Source of the DNA: Lactuca virosa
Lineage: Eukaryota; Streptophyta; Magnoliopsida; Asterales; Asteraceae
Direction: 5' to 3'
NCBI GenBank assembly: GCA_928212115.1
Contig: CAKMRJ010000001.1
Coordinates: 362,780,486 to 362,844,485 of the forward strand
Length of the DNA stretch: 64,000 nucleotides
Shown here: positions 1 to 10,610 of the stretch, piece by piece
Layout: each line of letters begins with the position of its first letter
How positions within the stretch are numbered: the first letter of the stretch is position 1
Notes under the pieces: generated by a model
The model's database searches: none
What the model was told of the DNA's origin: nothing
What the model saw: the letters and a program-made list of their open reading frames with translations, nothing else
Made by a program: the position numbers and the translations under genes

Positions 1-130
1 TGTCGTACGAAGCAATATATAGTAGCGTCATTTTAGCGACGACTTGTGGCCGCTAAAGGTGTTAGTGGCAATAGTTTGTGTCTTTTGCGGTGATATTTGT
101 CACTATTAATGCTACTATCCTTGTTATGTA
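1..130. other. Possible CACTA-type transposon subterminal sequence
   Basis: The window opens with tttagcgacgac followed shortly by gccgctaaag, an imperfect inverted pair. Such 'tttagcgac / gtcgctaaa' motifs are common in the terminal regions of plant CACTA (En/Spm) elements. No CACTA terminus or target duplication is visible because the window cuts the element, so this is a weak call. Confidence 0.22.
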
Positions 131-762
131 GGAGTTTTAGAGATAATAAACAAAACGTGAAAAACTTGGAGTTGGAGTTGGGAATGCGGACGAGAGAAAT
201 TCACAATATGTTTAAAAGATGAAGTGCTAGGAGTACATAGGCCTGTCTAATTTAACTTAACCTAAAAGATTAGGTGGCTACTATGTTACAAAAAAAACTT
301 AATTTAAAGTTTTTCTTTTATATCTGGTTTTTGTTTGAGGTCTATCTAATTTACCTAAAGAATTAAAAAAGTTGTAGAAAATAAAATGTCATATTCCAGT
401 TGAAAGTTTCGAGCTAACATATTTATTTTGTATCAAGTTTGTATCGAATGTAATTTTCACAATAAGTTTTAGAGACAAAAGAAAACGTAAAAAACTAGGA
501 GTTGGAGTTGGGAATACGGACGAGAGAAATACACAATAAGATAGGAGTTTTAGAGACATAAAATAAATTCAAGTTAAGAGTTTTAGAGACAGAAAAGAAA
601 ACGTGAAAAAGTAGGGAGTCAGAGTTGGAAATGCGGACGAGAGAAATGCACAATAAGTTTAAATGAAGTGCAAGGAGTAAATAGGTTTGTCTAATTTACT
701 TAAAGAATTAGACGGCTTCTACATTACAAAATTTACCTAAAAATTAGTTGGCTTCTATGTTA

Positions 763-798
<36 letters not shown>

Positions 799-965
799 TA
801 ACTTAAAGTTTTTTCTCCATATTTGGTTTTTATTTTAGGTCTATCTAATTTAAGTAAAGAATTAAAAAAGTTGTAGAAAATAAAAATGTCATATTCAAGT
901 TAAAAGTTTCGAGCTTAACATGTTTATTTTGCATCAAGTTTGTATCGAATGTAATTTTCGTTTTT
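130..965. repeat. Two-copy tandem repeat, about 500-bp period
   Basis: A unit beginning near gttttagagataataaac and running to tttgtatcgaatgtaat occurs twice (about 130-465 and 590-965), offset by roughly 500 bp. A partial third copy of its start (aaaacgtaaaaaactagg) lies near 480-545. The second copy carries a poly-A run at about 762-795. No coding potential is seen; origin unknown. Confidence 0.7.
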
Positions 966-1015
966 GCCACCTTTATATACAATTAAAAACTTCGTTACCA
1001 AATATTATAATATTA

Positions 1016-1115
1016 CAAACACATGCTTAAATGAAAACAAATTTACCAGGAGATAATTTCTTGCACACAGGCATGACACGCGGTTATTTAATTATCCTTT
1101 ATCACTTGAACCTTT
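1016..1115. repeat. Dispersed ~100-bp repeat, copy 1
   Basis: A segment starting acaaacacatgcttaa and ending tttatcacttgaacc. It matches 20277-20385 and 27928-28045 with moderate divergence; shared landmarks are acacatg.ttaa, a cgcggtt or cacggtt box and tttatcactt.aa. The 27928 copy lies about 0.4 kb upstream of the MLP-like gene, so this may be old upstream sequence of a duplicated MLP unit. About 1116-1585 holds only AT-rich sequence with nothing recognised. Confidence 0.5.
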
Positions 1116-1587
1116 AGCGTTTTCTAATGGAAAATCATAAAAAATAATCTTCCTTTTCCTACTCTAATAAAATAATAGTTTTATTCTTCTTTTGCCAAGT
1201 GTTACCGTATTAACCGTATTAGGCCTTCTAATTAATGTCATGGCACTTGTCAACCTATTGATTCTCCATTTCAAATTTCAAATTTAAAATTTCTCACTCT
1301 AATTAAAAAAAATTAATAACATTAAAATAAAAATTAAAAATAACATTAATACATATTATAAAGTAATATAATTTCACGTATTTATTTATATCAACGATTA
1401 TAATTTTATATAACTAAATAAATATCTATTAATTAACAATTTATTTAAAATAATTGATTAATAATTTTCAATTTTTACTAAGAAAGTTTAATTAATTTTA
1501 TAACCATGATTTACACGGGTTATAAACTAGTAGCTATATAAATAAATATGTTTTATTAAAATAACTATATATTTAAGAATTTCCACA

Positions 1588-1720
1588 CAATATCACATAT
1601 TTTGGAATGAAATCCACTTGAAACGGTGGACCTCAATGAAAAAAAGTTACTACAATTGTTGTGCCTTGCTGCCGATAGTTTTCGTAATTAGAATATGAAA
1701 TTGATCTTAAAATAATATTC
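1588..1720. repeat. Dispersed ~135-bp repeat, copy 1
   Basis: This segment (cacatattttggaatgaaat, ggtggacc, then gttgt and a tgaaattg box) is matched by 22675-22815, which has cacctattttgcaatgaagt and gtggaccca in the same order. Similarity is imperfect and non-coding. Together with the ~100-bp repeats it hints that ancient tandem units lie under the later insertions. Confidence 0.45.
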
Positions 1721-1914
1721 AAGGCTTCAAATCATTTTTTTAGTAAAACAAGTTCATCTAGTGACATATTAATTCTGCTATTAGAAAGGGGTGGAAATTA
1801 CGTAATTGAAACCATCGGAAATTCCGACACATTTCTAACACCTCATAGATGAAGAAAAGCTTTAATTTGCTACAGTTTAAAATAAATTCCCTACACAAAA
1901 ACTATAATCAGATA

Positions 1915-2190
1915 TTTCTAATTGAGCAAAAGATTATCCATATTTGTAATGACTGCACAAAGAAAGTCAAGTTATTGTGTTGGATCAGGTATACTTTCAT
2001 TCGCCTTCTTGAACTCTATAGACCAGATAACCAACTTCTTATCGTCTAAACCTTTGGTATTAACCGTGGCGATTAAGGAGTTATATATCGTAAGTATCCC
2101 AGTTGTCGCGACGTATTCGGCATTCCCACACCGTGGTGGACAGCTTATTCGAGAAAATATTTTGAAATTCTTCTGTATGGTTGACACTTT
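1915..2190 (-). pseudogene. Decayed MLP-like (Bet v 1 family) exon 2 fragment
   Basis: Read on the minus strand, this region encodes DDKKLVIWSIEFKKANESIP, closely matching GDKKLVIWTMEFEKVNASLP of the intact MLP-like gene at 26997-27531. After DPT the reading frame meets a TAA (CAA TAA here, CAC TAT in the intact gene), and the C-terminal residues that would follow are degenerate. The upstream half of the exon is barely alignable and no exon 1 was found. The fragment is therefore a dead, partial copy of a major-latex-protein-like gene in the same orientation as the intact copy 25 kb away. Confidence 0.75.
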
Positions 2191-2229
2191 CCCACGTAAT
2201 GGATTCTGCTAATTGAAACATTTTGCAAT

Positions 2230-3339
2230 TCAATCACACCACCTCTTTGAACGATGACAATCTTGATTCATATGTCGGCATATGAAAAAGCAGCGGATCT
2301 CCGATTTTCACTTTACAAGTTCAAGATTATGAAATTTATCCCACAACTATCAATTCGATCCCACTACTACTATTCCAATGGAGTCTGTTCATTTTTATCC
2401 ATTTTTATTGTTTTAGTTTATTTTTTGCATACAATGAAGACATTGTATAAAATAAGTGTGAGGTAGGGGTCGAAAAAGGATTTCCAAGCTTAAAAGTTGA
2501 AAAATCCTAGAAATTAAAATTTTATATAGATTTGCAAAAATAATGTAATATTTTAGAAATCTAGTATATTTTAAAAGTTTTGATATCATTGCATTAGGAC
2601 AAGTTTGCTAGTGTTATGCGAGATGATTCAATTAGAACTCTAGGATTTAGTTGAGCCAATATGTTATAGTTTTTTGTAGCTTCCCGGTCCTAATGAAATT
2701 AAGAGATAAAAACATAAAATTATGTAGCTTAAGGGAAATAAAAAAGTTTAGCATCATGTACCATAAATATATCCAGGAAAGCTTATGTAGTCATCGCAGC
2801 TTAGACTAATGCCTTTAACCAATAAGGTTGATGTTAGGTTCCCTTGCTTAAGCATTTGTTTTTTTAGGTTTTTAGCTTGAGTGATTAAAGTCCTAAAAAG
2901 TGTGAAGATCAAGAAGAAAATTTATAAAGTTCCAAATACTGAAGATTCAAGTTGAAGAAAGTGAAGAATAAGGCAATATTGCCAAAAGCCGAAGGCGTAT
3001 CATTCATTGTTGTAATTTTTCTTTCTAGGTTATTTTATCATATGTATGCTTGAGAATTTAACAAAAATGTCTTGAGGTTAAGAAAGTCTTATGAGATATA
3101 TTAGGAAGGATGCATAAAATAAAGGTTGTTCAAAATAAGTAGAAAACGTTTATGAAGATTGTAAATATTTAGGGCTTGGGAAATAGTTATGTTTGAGAAA
3201 CAAATACATGCATTGAGATGATGCAGAATTAGCAAGTACAATTTCGATTGTTTTATGTGATGTTAATAGGCAGTGTTCTATATGATGTGATAAAATAAGT
3301 TTTGCTTGAGGGCAAGCAAAAGACAAATGTGGGGTATTT
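2230..3339 (+). mobile_element. 3' internal region of a gypsy-type (Athila/Tat-like) retroelement
   Basis: No coding sequence is seen. Just before 3340 the sequence reads gcttgagggcaagcaaaag then acaaatgtgggg, which resembles the conserved 3' end of Athila/Tat-type elements: a 'cttgaggacaagcaaa' box followed by a purine-rich polypurine tract. The preceding 1 kb would be the non-coding 3' region. The left boundary is not resolved. The assignment rests on this motif alone. Confidence 0.45.
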
Positions 3340-3347
3340 TGATATTT

Positions 3348-3434
<87 letters not shown>

Positions 3435-4249
3435 AGTTATTTCATCATATTTTAATTGTATTTTGGTCTAAACATAAGGACTTTTGGTACTTATTTTAAT
3501 AAATTACATATTTCAGCAAAAAAAATTTTTTTGAAGAAAACGGACCAAAATTGACAAAACTAGAAGTCGGAGGGTGAAGCCTGCAAATAAGGAACAAAGA
3601 AGCCTCAAAAGCGTGTTTCAGGACAATGACCACGTCGTTGTAAACTCTGGCCCGCGCCATGGCGTTTGGAAAAATCTTGATTAAAGAGATTCCTTGTTGA
3701 TTACATAAGGAAAATGTTTCCACAACGTGGCCACGACGTGGTGGCTAATTTATGACAATTTCTCCTTCTATATAAAGGACGAACTAGAAGGCCATGGGGA
3801 CAGAATTTAGAGAGAAACTACTTCTAGAGAAACCCAAGAAGACCTGTCTTCGACCATTTCGACCGATAGGAAGAAAAGAGAAGAGTAACTTGCAAGAAAT
3901 CGACTCAAGCATTCGGTTTGCATGATGTTCAGTTTAATTTTGATTAGTTGTTTTTCTTTTGCAATCATGTGCTAATACCCTTAACTTTCATTAAGTGTAG
4001 ATGAACCTCAATTTACTACGAGTTAATATTATATATGAGATTATTAATGTTGGTTTTTTTACTTGTGTTTTCTAGATCAATACTTACATGTTAATGTTTC
4101 TATCGCTATTACCTTGCCCTTAAACTATGTGTAGTTAAGTACTCATTGATTGCATGAATTGGTACTCCTAGTTGTTAAATTGCTAGAGCTAGAGATTGAC
4201 CATGTCCTAGTATAGTTAATAAAGTTAGTTGCTTAATTGTGTTAGAGTG
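3340..4249 (+). mobile_element. Partial LTR of the Athila/Tat-like element
   Basis: The segment begins with TG (tgatattttgatat) immediately after the polypurine-like tract and contains a long TA microsatellite. A promoter-like section follows (tatataaaggac near 3770, then gaatttagagagaaac). It is cut at 4250 by the terminus of the gypsy element. The remaining part of this LTR was not recognised on the far side of the insertion. Confidence 0.42.
3351..3429. repeat. (TA)n microsatellite
   Basis: About 79 bp of uninterrupted TA dinucleotide inside the presumed LTR. Tyr-Ile repeat reading frames across it are artefacts. Confidence 0.97.
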
Positions 4250-6578
4250 TGTCACACCCCCAAACCGGAACGGCGGAAACGTTTGGGGGTGGAGGACGTC
4301 ATGTGTAGTATCATAACAATTGCATCATAGTAATCATAGTAAACACAACCATTACATTGAATAAGTAGAATATTTACATCTGTTTGATACATATATTGTA
4401 TACATCAAAAGTATAGCAAAATATAAAAGACGTGACTCTATACGCTCCGTCTTCTCAAAAGTTGCGAGGGTACCTGTCTACTAATTTCCTGAGAATAAAG
4501 TTATTTTGAAAGAGTATATCAGCATAAAAGATGGTGAGTTCATAAGCATGTTTTCGATTTGGAAAACAGGTTTGGTGTTCTTTAACAGGTGTATTATTTC
4601 TTCAGAAAAACCTTATAATTTTCTGATATAATGAAAGTTAAGATAAGTATGATAATACCAGTTCCTTCTATAATCTCTTAACTCATACTAGCTACATATA
4701 AACCAATGTCAAGCAAACAGTTAATTCTATAGATATGCCCTAAGCCCACAACCAAACAAGGAACGGGAAATGAGGCGGAAACCACACACTCCACAGTCTA
4801 TCGGACATTCTTCATACGTGACTCGGATGTATAAACTAAGGGATTATAGAATTAACAATGAATATTCGATGTTTGAATGATAGTCTGATTGTTTGTAAAA
4901 TACTGATGTTTGCCTGGGAAAATCCTATATTTCCCCCCTGAATGTATGTTGTCGCTTCAATTGTTCCATAACTGAAAAATACAAGTATTTTCCATACTTA
5001 TATTATTAAAGCATTGTTCATGAAAGGTATATTACTATGTAAATATATCGTTATAATCTACTTGCGAGTTTTTATGACCATACTAACTGATACGACGTGA
5101 ATCGGACGCCAATATCCTTTATGACTGTGTCACCCGTAGACCTGCCGGTCCTACTGTAGCTAGCAGCAAGGTGCGGGATTGTCAGTCCCGTATAGATCTA
5201 TACACAAACTCACGCTCTCCCTCGAGGAGACTCTGTCTCATAAGGGTAGTCTTCCACTAGTACATGTAATTGTACCCAAAGACGTGTCTCTCAAACTAGA
5301 TTAACGATTTTACAAGTAATAATAAGGAAAACCCTTTTTATAAATAACGGATAAGTTTATAAAAAGACACGTTCGTTCCCTAAACTATCTTCCTATAATA
5401 GTTTGTATGCTTGTATATGTAAAATCGTGTATTGAATTCCCAAACTATACCTATTATAGTTTGTATGTATGTTATGTACTTGATTTATGTATTGATCTAA
5501 AAACTATGCAATTATGCTTGTAAGTTGAAAACATCCCTTATGCTCAGCATGTTACAAAAGGGATAAAATATCTATAAATATTTTTATAAAAATGTGGGAA
5601 AACGTATGGTTGTATCAATTGCATCAGTTTTAAGCGTGTTGAAATCGTTTTGTATAAATTCACAAAATCATTTGTGTTTGAATTGTATTCTCCCCCTGAA
5701 AACATTAAAATCATAAAAGTATAGGGTATGAACTCACAGTTAGTTGCGTGAAAGTGTTGGACAATGAAACTGGGAATGAAGACCCTCGAGTTGATGTACG
5801 CGACACTCAACGGGATCCTAATAACAATTAATACATATAATCATTTTATTAGCGAATCCATTATTTATAGTGTTGGAAAAACACTTGCTTTTGGTTTAGG
5901 AATGTTATCGAGACTCGATCGAGGTGGAAAAGTGGGTTTGTGGCCCAGATTCACGGTGTAAGGGAGTTTGCGGCCGTGAAGGGTTTCCGGCCGTGAACTG
6001 CCCCTTGAAGGGTTTACGGCCGTGAACGGTTTTCTTGAAGGAGATATGAACTTTTGAAGGATGTACGGCCGTAAACGGTTTGCGGCCTATGAACATTTGA
6101 AGATTTAAAGGGTATACGGCCGTAAACTCAAGAACAATGATGTTGACTTCGATGAAAAACGTGTCTTAGATGCTCCAAAACAACGCCCAAAGGTGTTTCT
6201 TGATGATTTTTGGGAGAATAAGAGGTGCTTTGGTGTTTACGGTTTAGAGATTAGAGAGAGAATGAGGGCGTTTCCGGCCAGAAAAATGTAAATGAGGGGT
6301 AGGGGCTCATATTTATAGGGGGTTCCATGGTCGGTGGTGGGGTCCACCGGCCGTGAACGGCTTTACGGCCGTGAACTCCAGTCAGACCGTGTACTGCTGA
6401 TTGTCGAAGGAAACTCAAAATTTCGCATGGTTTTGGTTCCGACCCCCATATATATAAATTTAATTATATAACTAAATGATTTTTCCCAAACCAAAGGAAT
6501 TTGACGGAACTTAATAAAATTCAAATTTTATTAACGGAAATCGGTTAACGGTAACGGAAAAAGGTTCGGGTTGTCACA
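4250..6578 (-). repeat. 3' LTR of the gypsy element (2.3 kb)
   Basis: On the plus strand it runs from tgtcacacccccaaacc to ggttcgggttgtcaca, i.e. TGTGACAACCC to GGGTGTGACA in element orientation, with TG/CA ends. It is directly flanked by the polypurine tract at 6579. The outer flank is gagtg (4245-4249); no matching duplication was found elsewhere. The start matches the block at 10611 at roughly 85 percent by eye. Confidence 0.88.
5955..6375. repeat. Cluster of CGGCCGTGAAC-type motifs in the LTR
   Basis: Around ten short copies of a palindromic core cggccg, mostly in the context acggccgtgaac or acggccgtaaac, are spread over 420 bp. They are CG-rich against AT-rich surroundings. The related LTR-like block at 10611 has a different cluster (ttcggtcc) at the corresponding place. 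Confidence 0.7.
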
Positions 6579-6596
6579 TCATCCCCCTGTTAGAGG
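6579..6596 (-). other. Polypurine tract of the gypsy element
   Basis: On the minus strand the sequence reads aacagggggatga directly before the LTR start TGTGACA. This is the expected plus-strand primer position and fixes the element's orientation. Confidence 0.8.
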
Positions 6597-6631
6597 GAAT
6601 TTCGTCCCAAAATTCGAACATAGAATACAAA

Positions 6632-7039
6632 TCATGGACTCAGAAAAATATGAGGATACTTCTGTTGCATTGAATCTTCGCGCTCCCAAATGAATTCAGG
6701 TCCCCGCTTGGCATTCCAGCGGACCTTCACTATCGGTATGCGGCTTTGTTTTGTTCTTTTAACTTCCCAATCCATGATTTCGACGAGTTTTTCCACGAAA
6801 TTAAGGTTTTCATTGATCTCGATCTCATCAAGAGGGATCACAAGTGTTTCGTCGGATAGACACTTTTTAAGGTTCGAGACGTGGAAGACGAGACGAATGT
6901 TGCTGAGCTCATGGGGTAAACGAAGTTTGTAAGCTACTGGACCGATCCTAGCGAGGATCTCGAATGGTCCTATGTATCTCGAATTCAGCTTTCCATGCTT
7001 TCCAAAGCGTATCATGCCTTTCCAGGGTGAGACCTTCAA
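6632..7039 (-). pseudogene. Gypsy integrase C-terminus with chromodomain
   Basis: A frame of about 135 codons with the integrase C-terminal GPF/Y-like module (RYIGPFEILARIGPVAYKL), then VFHVSNLKKCLSD. A chromodomain-like tail follows (EIMDWEVKRTKQSRIPIVKV, then WERED). Chromodomains direct chromovirus integration towards heterochromatin. The segment is separated from the integrase core at 7058 by an in-frame stop and ends close to the LTR as expected. Confidence 0.88.
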
Positions 7040-7057
7040 AAGAACACGGTCACCAAC

Positions 7058-7726
7058 CTAGAACTCCAAGGGTTTTCGTCTCTTATCGGTGTAGCTCTTT
7101 TGTCTATCTCTTGAAGCTTTTAGTCGTTCCCGGATTTGTATGATCTTATCTGTAGTTTCTCGGATGATTTCTGGGCCTGTGAGAGTGCTATTGGGGATTT
7201 GAACCTTAGCTAGCTGCGTGTCACCCACCTCAGCCCAACACAGAGGGGATCTGCACTTACGACCATAAAGGGCTTCAAATGGCGCAACCTTGATACTGGT
7301 ATGGTAGCTGTTGTTGTAGGAGAACTCGACCAATGGTAAATGGGTGTCCCACGACTTACGAAAGTCTATGACACATGCCCTCAACATGTCTTCCAATGTT
7401 TGAATGGTCCTCTCACTTTTCCCATCGGTCTGTGGATGGTAAGTTGTGCTAATATCTAGCTTAGTCCCAAGAGCCTTCTGCAGCGACTGCCAAAATCTCG
7501 AGGTGAATCTGCTATCCTGATCGGAGATAATGGACACAGGCACACCATGCAGACGAACTATCTCTTGGATGTAGATTCGTGTAAGTCTCTCCATCTTGAA
7601 TGTCTCTTTGATTGGCAGGAAGTGGGCGGATTTAGTCAATCGATCGACAAGTACCCAGATGGCATCGTACCCACTCGGAGACTTGGGCAACTTAGTGATG
7701 AAATCCATCGTAATCCTTTCCCACAT
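7058..7726 (-). pseudogene. Gypsy integrase catalytic core
   Basis: About 222 codons with the DDE integrase core: MDFITKLPKSPSGYDAIWVL, VDRLTKSAHFLPI, the second acidic block ISDQDSRFTSRFW, and the third block HPQTDGKSERTIQTLEDMLR, so all three acidic residues are present. The DGQSERT motif has K for Q. It continues into YGRKCRSPLCW and QKSYTDKRRKPLEF, then stops where the C-terminal module should continue. A stop near 7727-7738 also separates it from the zinc-binding part. Confidence 0.9.
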
Positions 7727-7738
7727 CTACTCAGGTAT

Positions 7739-8044
7739 TTATGGCTGCTGAAGTAAACCTAAGGGCTTTTGATATTCCACCTTCACCTTGGCGCAAGTCA
7801 GGCACTTGCCCACGAAGGTAGCGATCTCTGCTTTCATGTTTGGCCACCAATAGAGCTTTTTGAGATCTAGGTACATCTTATCTGAACCTGGGTGAACGTA
7901 GTATCTAGTCTTGTGAGCTTCGTTCATGACAACCTTCCTGTAACCGCCGAACTTTGGGGTCCAGATCCGGTTCATGAAATAGTAAACTTCGTCTCCCTTG
8001 ATCTCTAAATTCTTTTCCATTCCCCTCAAGGCTTCATCCGACAT
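7739..8044 (-). pseudogene. Gypsy integrase zinc-binding (H2C2) segment
   Basis: About 101 codons containing the integrase HHCC region: AHKTRYYVHPGSDKMY, WWPNMKAEIATFVGKCLTCA and KVKVEYQKPLGLLQQP. It lies directly upstream, in coding sense, of the catalytic core and is separated from it by a stop. Confidence 0.88.
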
Positions 8045-8083
8045 GTTTTCTGGTTTTAAGGCTTCCAGCTGAGCCTCTCTGAT

Positions 8084-8650
8084 TTAAGCGGACAAATGGG
8101 ACTGGATGGTCATTGTTAGTGCCTTCACTCTACGACCTGAAGATTCTTTCCGGCTGAGGGCATCCGCTACCACATTGGCATTGCCGGGATGATAGCGTAT
8201 TTCGCACTCGTAGTCACTGAGTAGCTCTACCCATCGCCGTTGCCTCGTGTTCAACTCTTTCTGATCAAAGATATGTTGTAGGCTCTTATGGTTGGTGAAG
8301 ACAGTACACTTGGTTCCGTAGAGGTAATGTCTCCAAATCTTTAACGCAAAGACTACTACTCCCAACTCCAAATCATAAGTTGTATAATTGACTTCGTGTG
8401 CCTTCAACTGTCTTGAGGCATAGGCGATAACCTTTCCTCGCACATGAGCACACAGCCTAGGCCCTGATTGGATGCATCGTAGTAGACAACGAAGTCCAAT
8501 GTCCCTTCAGGCAGATACAAGATAGGTGCGCTGCATAAGGCCCGCTTCAATGTTTGGAACGCAGTGTCTTTCTTTTCTTCCCAACTAAAGGGTACACCTT
8601 TCTGAGTCAGGGTGGTTAAAGGCTTAGCAATCCTGGAGAAATTCTGGATA
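8084..8650 (-). pseudogene. Gypsy RNase H
   Basis: The readable frame at 8084-8443 has VIAYASRQLKAHEVNYTTYD, LELGVVVFALKIWRHYLYGT, FTNHKSLQHIFDQKELNTRQ and HPGNANVVADALSRK. The usual TDHKSL motif reads TNHKSL here, which would change a conserved catalytic Asp to Asn. Upstream, 8444-8650 still encodes a YDASNQGLGCVL-like segment in another frame, so a small indel lies near 8440. The junction to RT has an in-frame TGA after GYYR. Confidence 0.87.
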
Positions 8651-8652
8651 AA

Positions 8653-9579
8653 TCAGCGATAATAGCCAACAAGACCCAAGAACTGACGGATTTCTGTGGG
8701 CGTCTTCGGTGCTGACCAATTCTCGACCGCCTTGATTTTGGAAGGGTCCTCGTGTATGCATTCCTCGCTAACCACATGACCGAGGAAAGTTACTTTTCTG
8801 ATCCAGAATTCGCACTTAGAGAATTTTTCATATAGTTTCTCCGCCCTTAAAGTTTCTAACACCAGCCTTAAGTGTTGTCTATGATCTTCCTCACTCCGAG
8901 AGTAGACAAGTATATCATCAATGAATACAATCACAAACTTGTCTAGGAAAGGGCGGCACAACCGATTCATCAGATCCATGAATACTGCGGGTGCGTTAGT
9001 TAGACCAAAGTGCATTACTACAAACTCGTAGTGACCATAGCGAGTTCGAAATGCTGTCTTGGGAACATCACTCTCATGGACTCGCAACTGATGGTACCCT
9101 GATCTCAGGTCTATCTTTGAGAAATAACCGGCTCCTTGGAGTTGATCAAAGAGGACGTCGATTCTGGGTAGGGGATAATGGTTTTTGATGGTAAGCTTGT
9201 TCAGTTCACGATAGTCTATGCACATCCGAAAGGATCCATCCTTCTTTTTCACAAACAAGACCGGGGCTCCCCAGGGTGAGGAACTTGGTCTTATGAATCC
9301 TTTCTTAAGTAACTCGTTGAGCTGGCTGGATAACTCTTGCATTTCTACCGGCGCTAGACGATATGGAGACTTAGCTACAGGAGTAGCTCTGGTGATTAAG
9401 TCGATACGAAACTCGACTTGGCGTTCGCGAGGGATACCGGGTAGGTCTTCGGGGAAAACATCAGGAAAGTTGCAGACTTCGGGGATGCTCTCTAGGTCTT
9501 TGACTTCCTGTTTCTCATTAACAACATGGGCTAGGAATGCATGGCACTCCTTTTGCAAATATTTCTGGCTTTGATGCAC
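8653..9579 (-). pseudogene. Gypsy reverse transcriptase
   Basis: About 308 codons of Ty3/gypsy RT: FPEDLPGIPRERQVEFRIDL, PYRLAPVEMQEL, SSPWGAPVLFVKKKDGSFRM, CIDYRELNKLTIKNHYPLPR, FSKIDLRSGYHQLRV, then the catalytic FIDDILVYSRSEEDH. The connection region FLGHVVS and IRQFLGLVGYYR follows. The PFGLTNAP motif reads HFGLTNAP. The frame is shifted relative to the protease-linker segment at about 9531-9579, and ends at a TGA before FIQNFS. Confidence 0.92.
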
Positions 9580-9812
9580 GAAATGATATGAAGGTTTGAG
9601 CTGAGTTTATCACCATAAATAATAAGGTCTTCGTCCGAGGGCAGATTGAGACGAATAGGTTTTTCATAACACAGGATATCCGCACGATTGGGGCTCAACC
9701 AATCCATGCCGATTATGACATCGAAGCTTTTTATGGAAACTGGCATAAGGTCGATTGGAAAAGAATGATCGTTTAAGGTAAGGGTACAGCCGATGAATAC
9801 GTCGTTGGTGCT
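9531..9812 (-). pseudogene. Gypsy protease C-terminus and PR-RT linker
   Basis: The frame continues the protease after an in-frame TAG at about 9813: STNDVFIGCTLTLNDHSFPI, then DLMPVSIKSFDVIIGMDWLS and SPNRADILCYEKPIRLNLP. FDVIIGMDWLS is the typical C-terminal retropepsin block of these elements. It overlaps the RT frame by about 50 bp, showing a frameshift between ISCIKAR and KYLQKE. Confidence 0.85.
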
Positions 9813-10610
9813 CTATTTCATTCCGTTAGCCATCTCGATGGTAAAGGTTTCGGTTAGAGGTTGGTATTTATGCTGGAGTAGATGCTTAAATGCATGACTA
9901 ACAAAATTTCTCTCCGCACCAGAATCGAAAAGAATGCATGCATAAGAGTTGTCGAGGAGGAACGTACCCGTAACAATGGTGGGATCAGCAACTGCCTCCT
10001 CCTGGCCCATCGCTAGCACTCTCCCTGTGTTGCCAGATGTTGTTGCCTTGGGGCAATTCCTCTTGAAGTGCCCGATCTCCCCACAACCATAACAGGCTTG
10101 ACCAACGCACGTTCCAGGAGCCTGATTGGTTGGTTGGGCTGGTGTCTTGCAAAATCGAGCTGTGTGTCCCTTTTTACCACAACTATTGCACAACATCTCG
10201 CGACACTGCCCATGATGATGAAAGTTGCACTTGTCACACCTTGGAAGGGTACTAGCATATCTACTGGAAGGTGCTTGAGCTGCAGGAACAACGGCAGGAG
10301 TGGAGGCAGCATGAACAGCCACTACTTGTTGCTTCTTGGAGGGCTCCTGCGAAGACTGGCCCTTTCGCTTGTTCCAAAACTTCTTCTTCCCACCACTCGA
10401 CTTTGGTGGTTCAGGAGCGACTGTCACTTCATCAAGATCAACCCTGTGATCTATCAGGGTCTGCGCTAGGCACTTGGCACTGTCAAAAGTGGAAGGCTTA
10501 GCAGCCAAGACATTTCCTTGAGTTGGGGGTGTCAATCCCCAAATGTACCTCTCTATTTTCTTGCTTTCCAGGGTGACCATCCCCAGACAGAGAAGAGCCA
10601 GATCGCAGAA
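9813..10610 (-). pseudogene. Gypsy gag C-terminal half and protease active site
   Basis: The frame encodes a gag segment (ESKKIERYIWGL), a basic linker (GGKKKFWNKRKGQSSQEPSK), and CCHC-type knuckles (CNSCGKKGHTARFC and CYGCGEIGHFKRNC). The protease active site is ILFDSGAERNFVS. It ends at an in-frame TAG after ANGMK. The upstream half of gag is missing: the frame runs at 10611 straight into LTR sequence, giving a chimeric, meaningless N terminus. Confidence 0.88.

Larger units (their letters stand above)
4250..10610 (-). mobile_element. Decayed Ty3/gypsy chromovirus (Tekay-like), 5' end missing
   Basis: A minus-strand retrotransposon. In coding order it has gag with CCHC knuckles, aspartic protease, RT, RNase H, integrase and a chromodomain-like C terminus, then polypurine tract and 3' LTR (4250-6578). 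The domain order and C-terminal chromodomain fit a chromovirus. The N-terminal half of gag, the primer-binding site and a true 5' LTR are absent: gag is cut at 10610 exactly where another LTR-like block begins. Every domain carries stops or frameshifts, so the copy is dead. Confidence 0.9.

Noticed and set aside
3302..3499. Open frame with a long Tyr-Ile repeat; a similar frame lies at 33368-33628
   Set aside because: These are translations of TA/GA microsatellites and not proteins.
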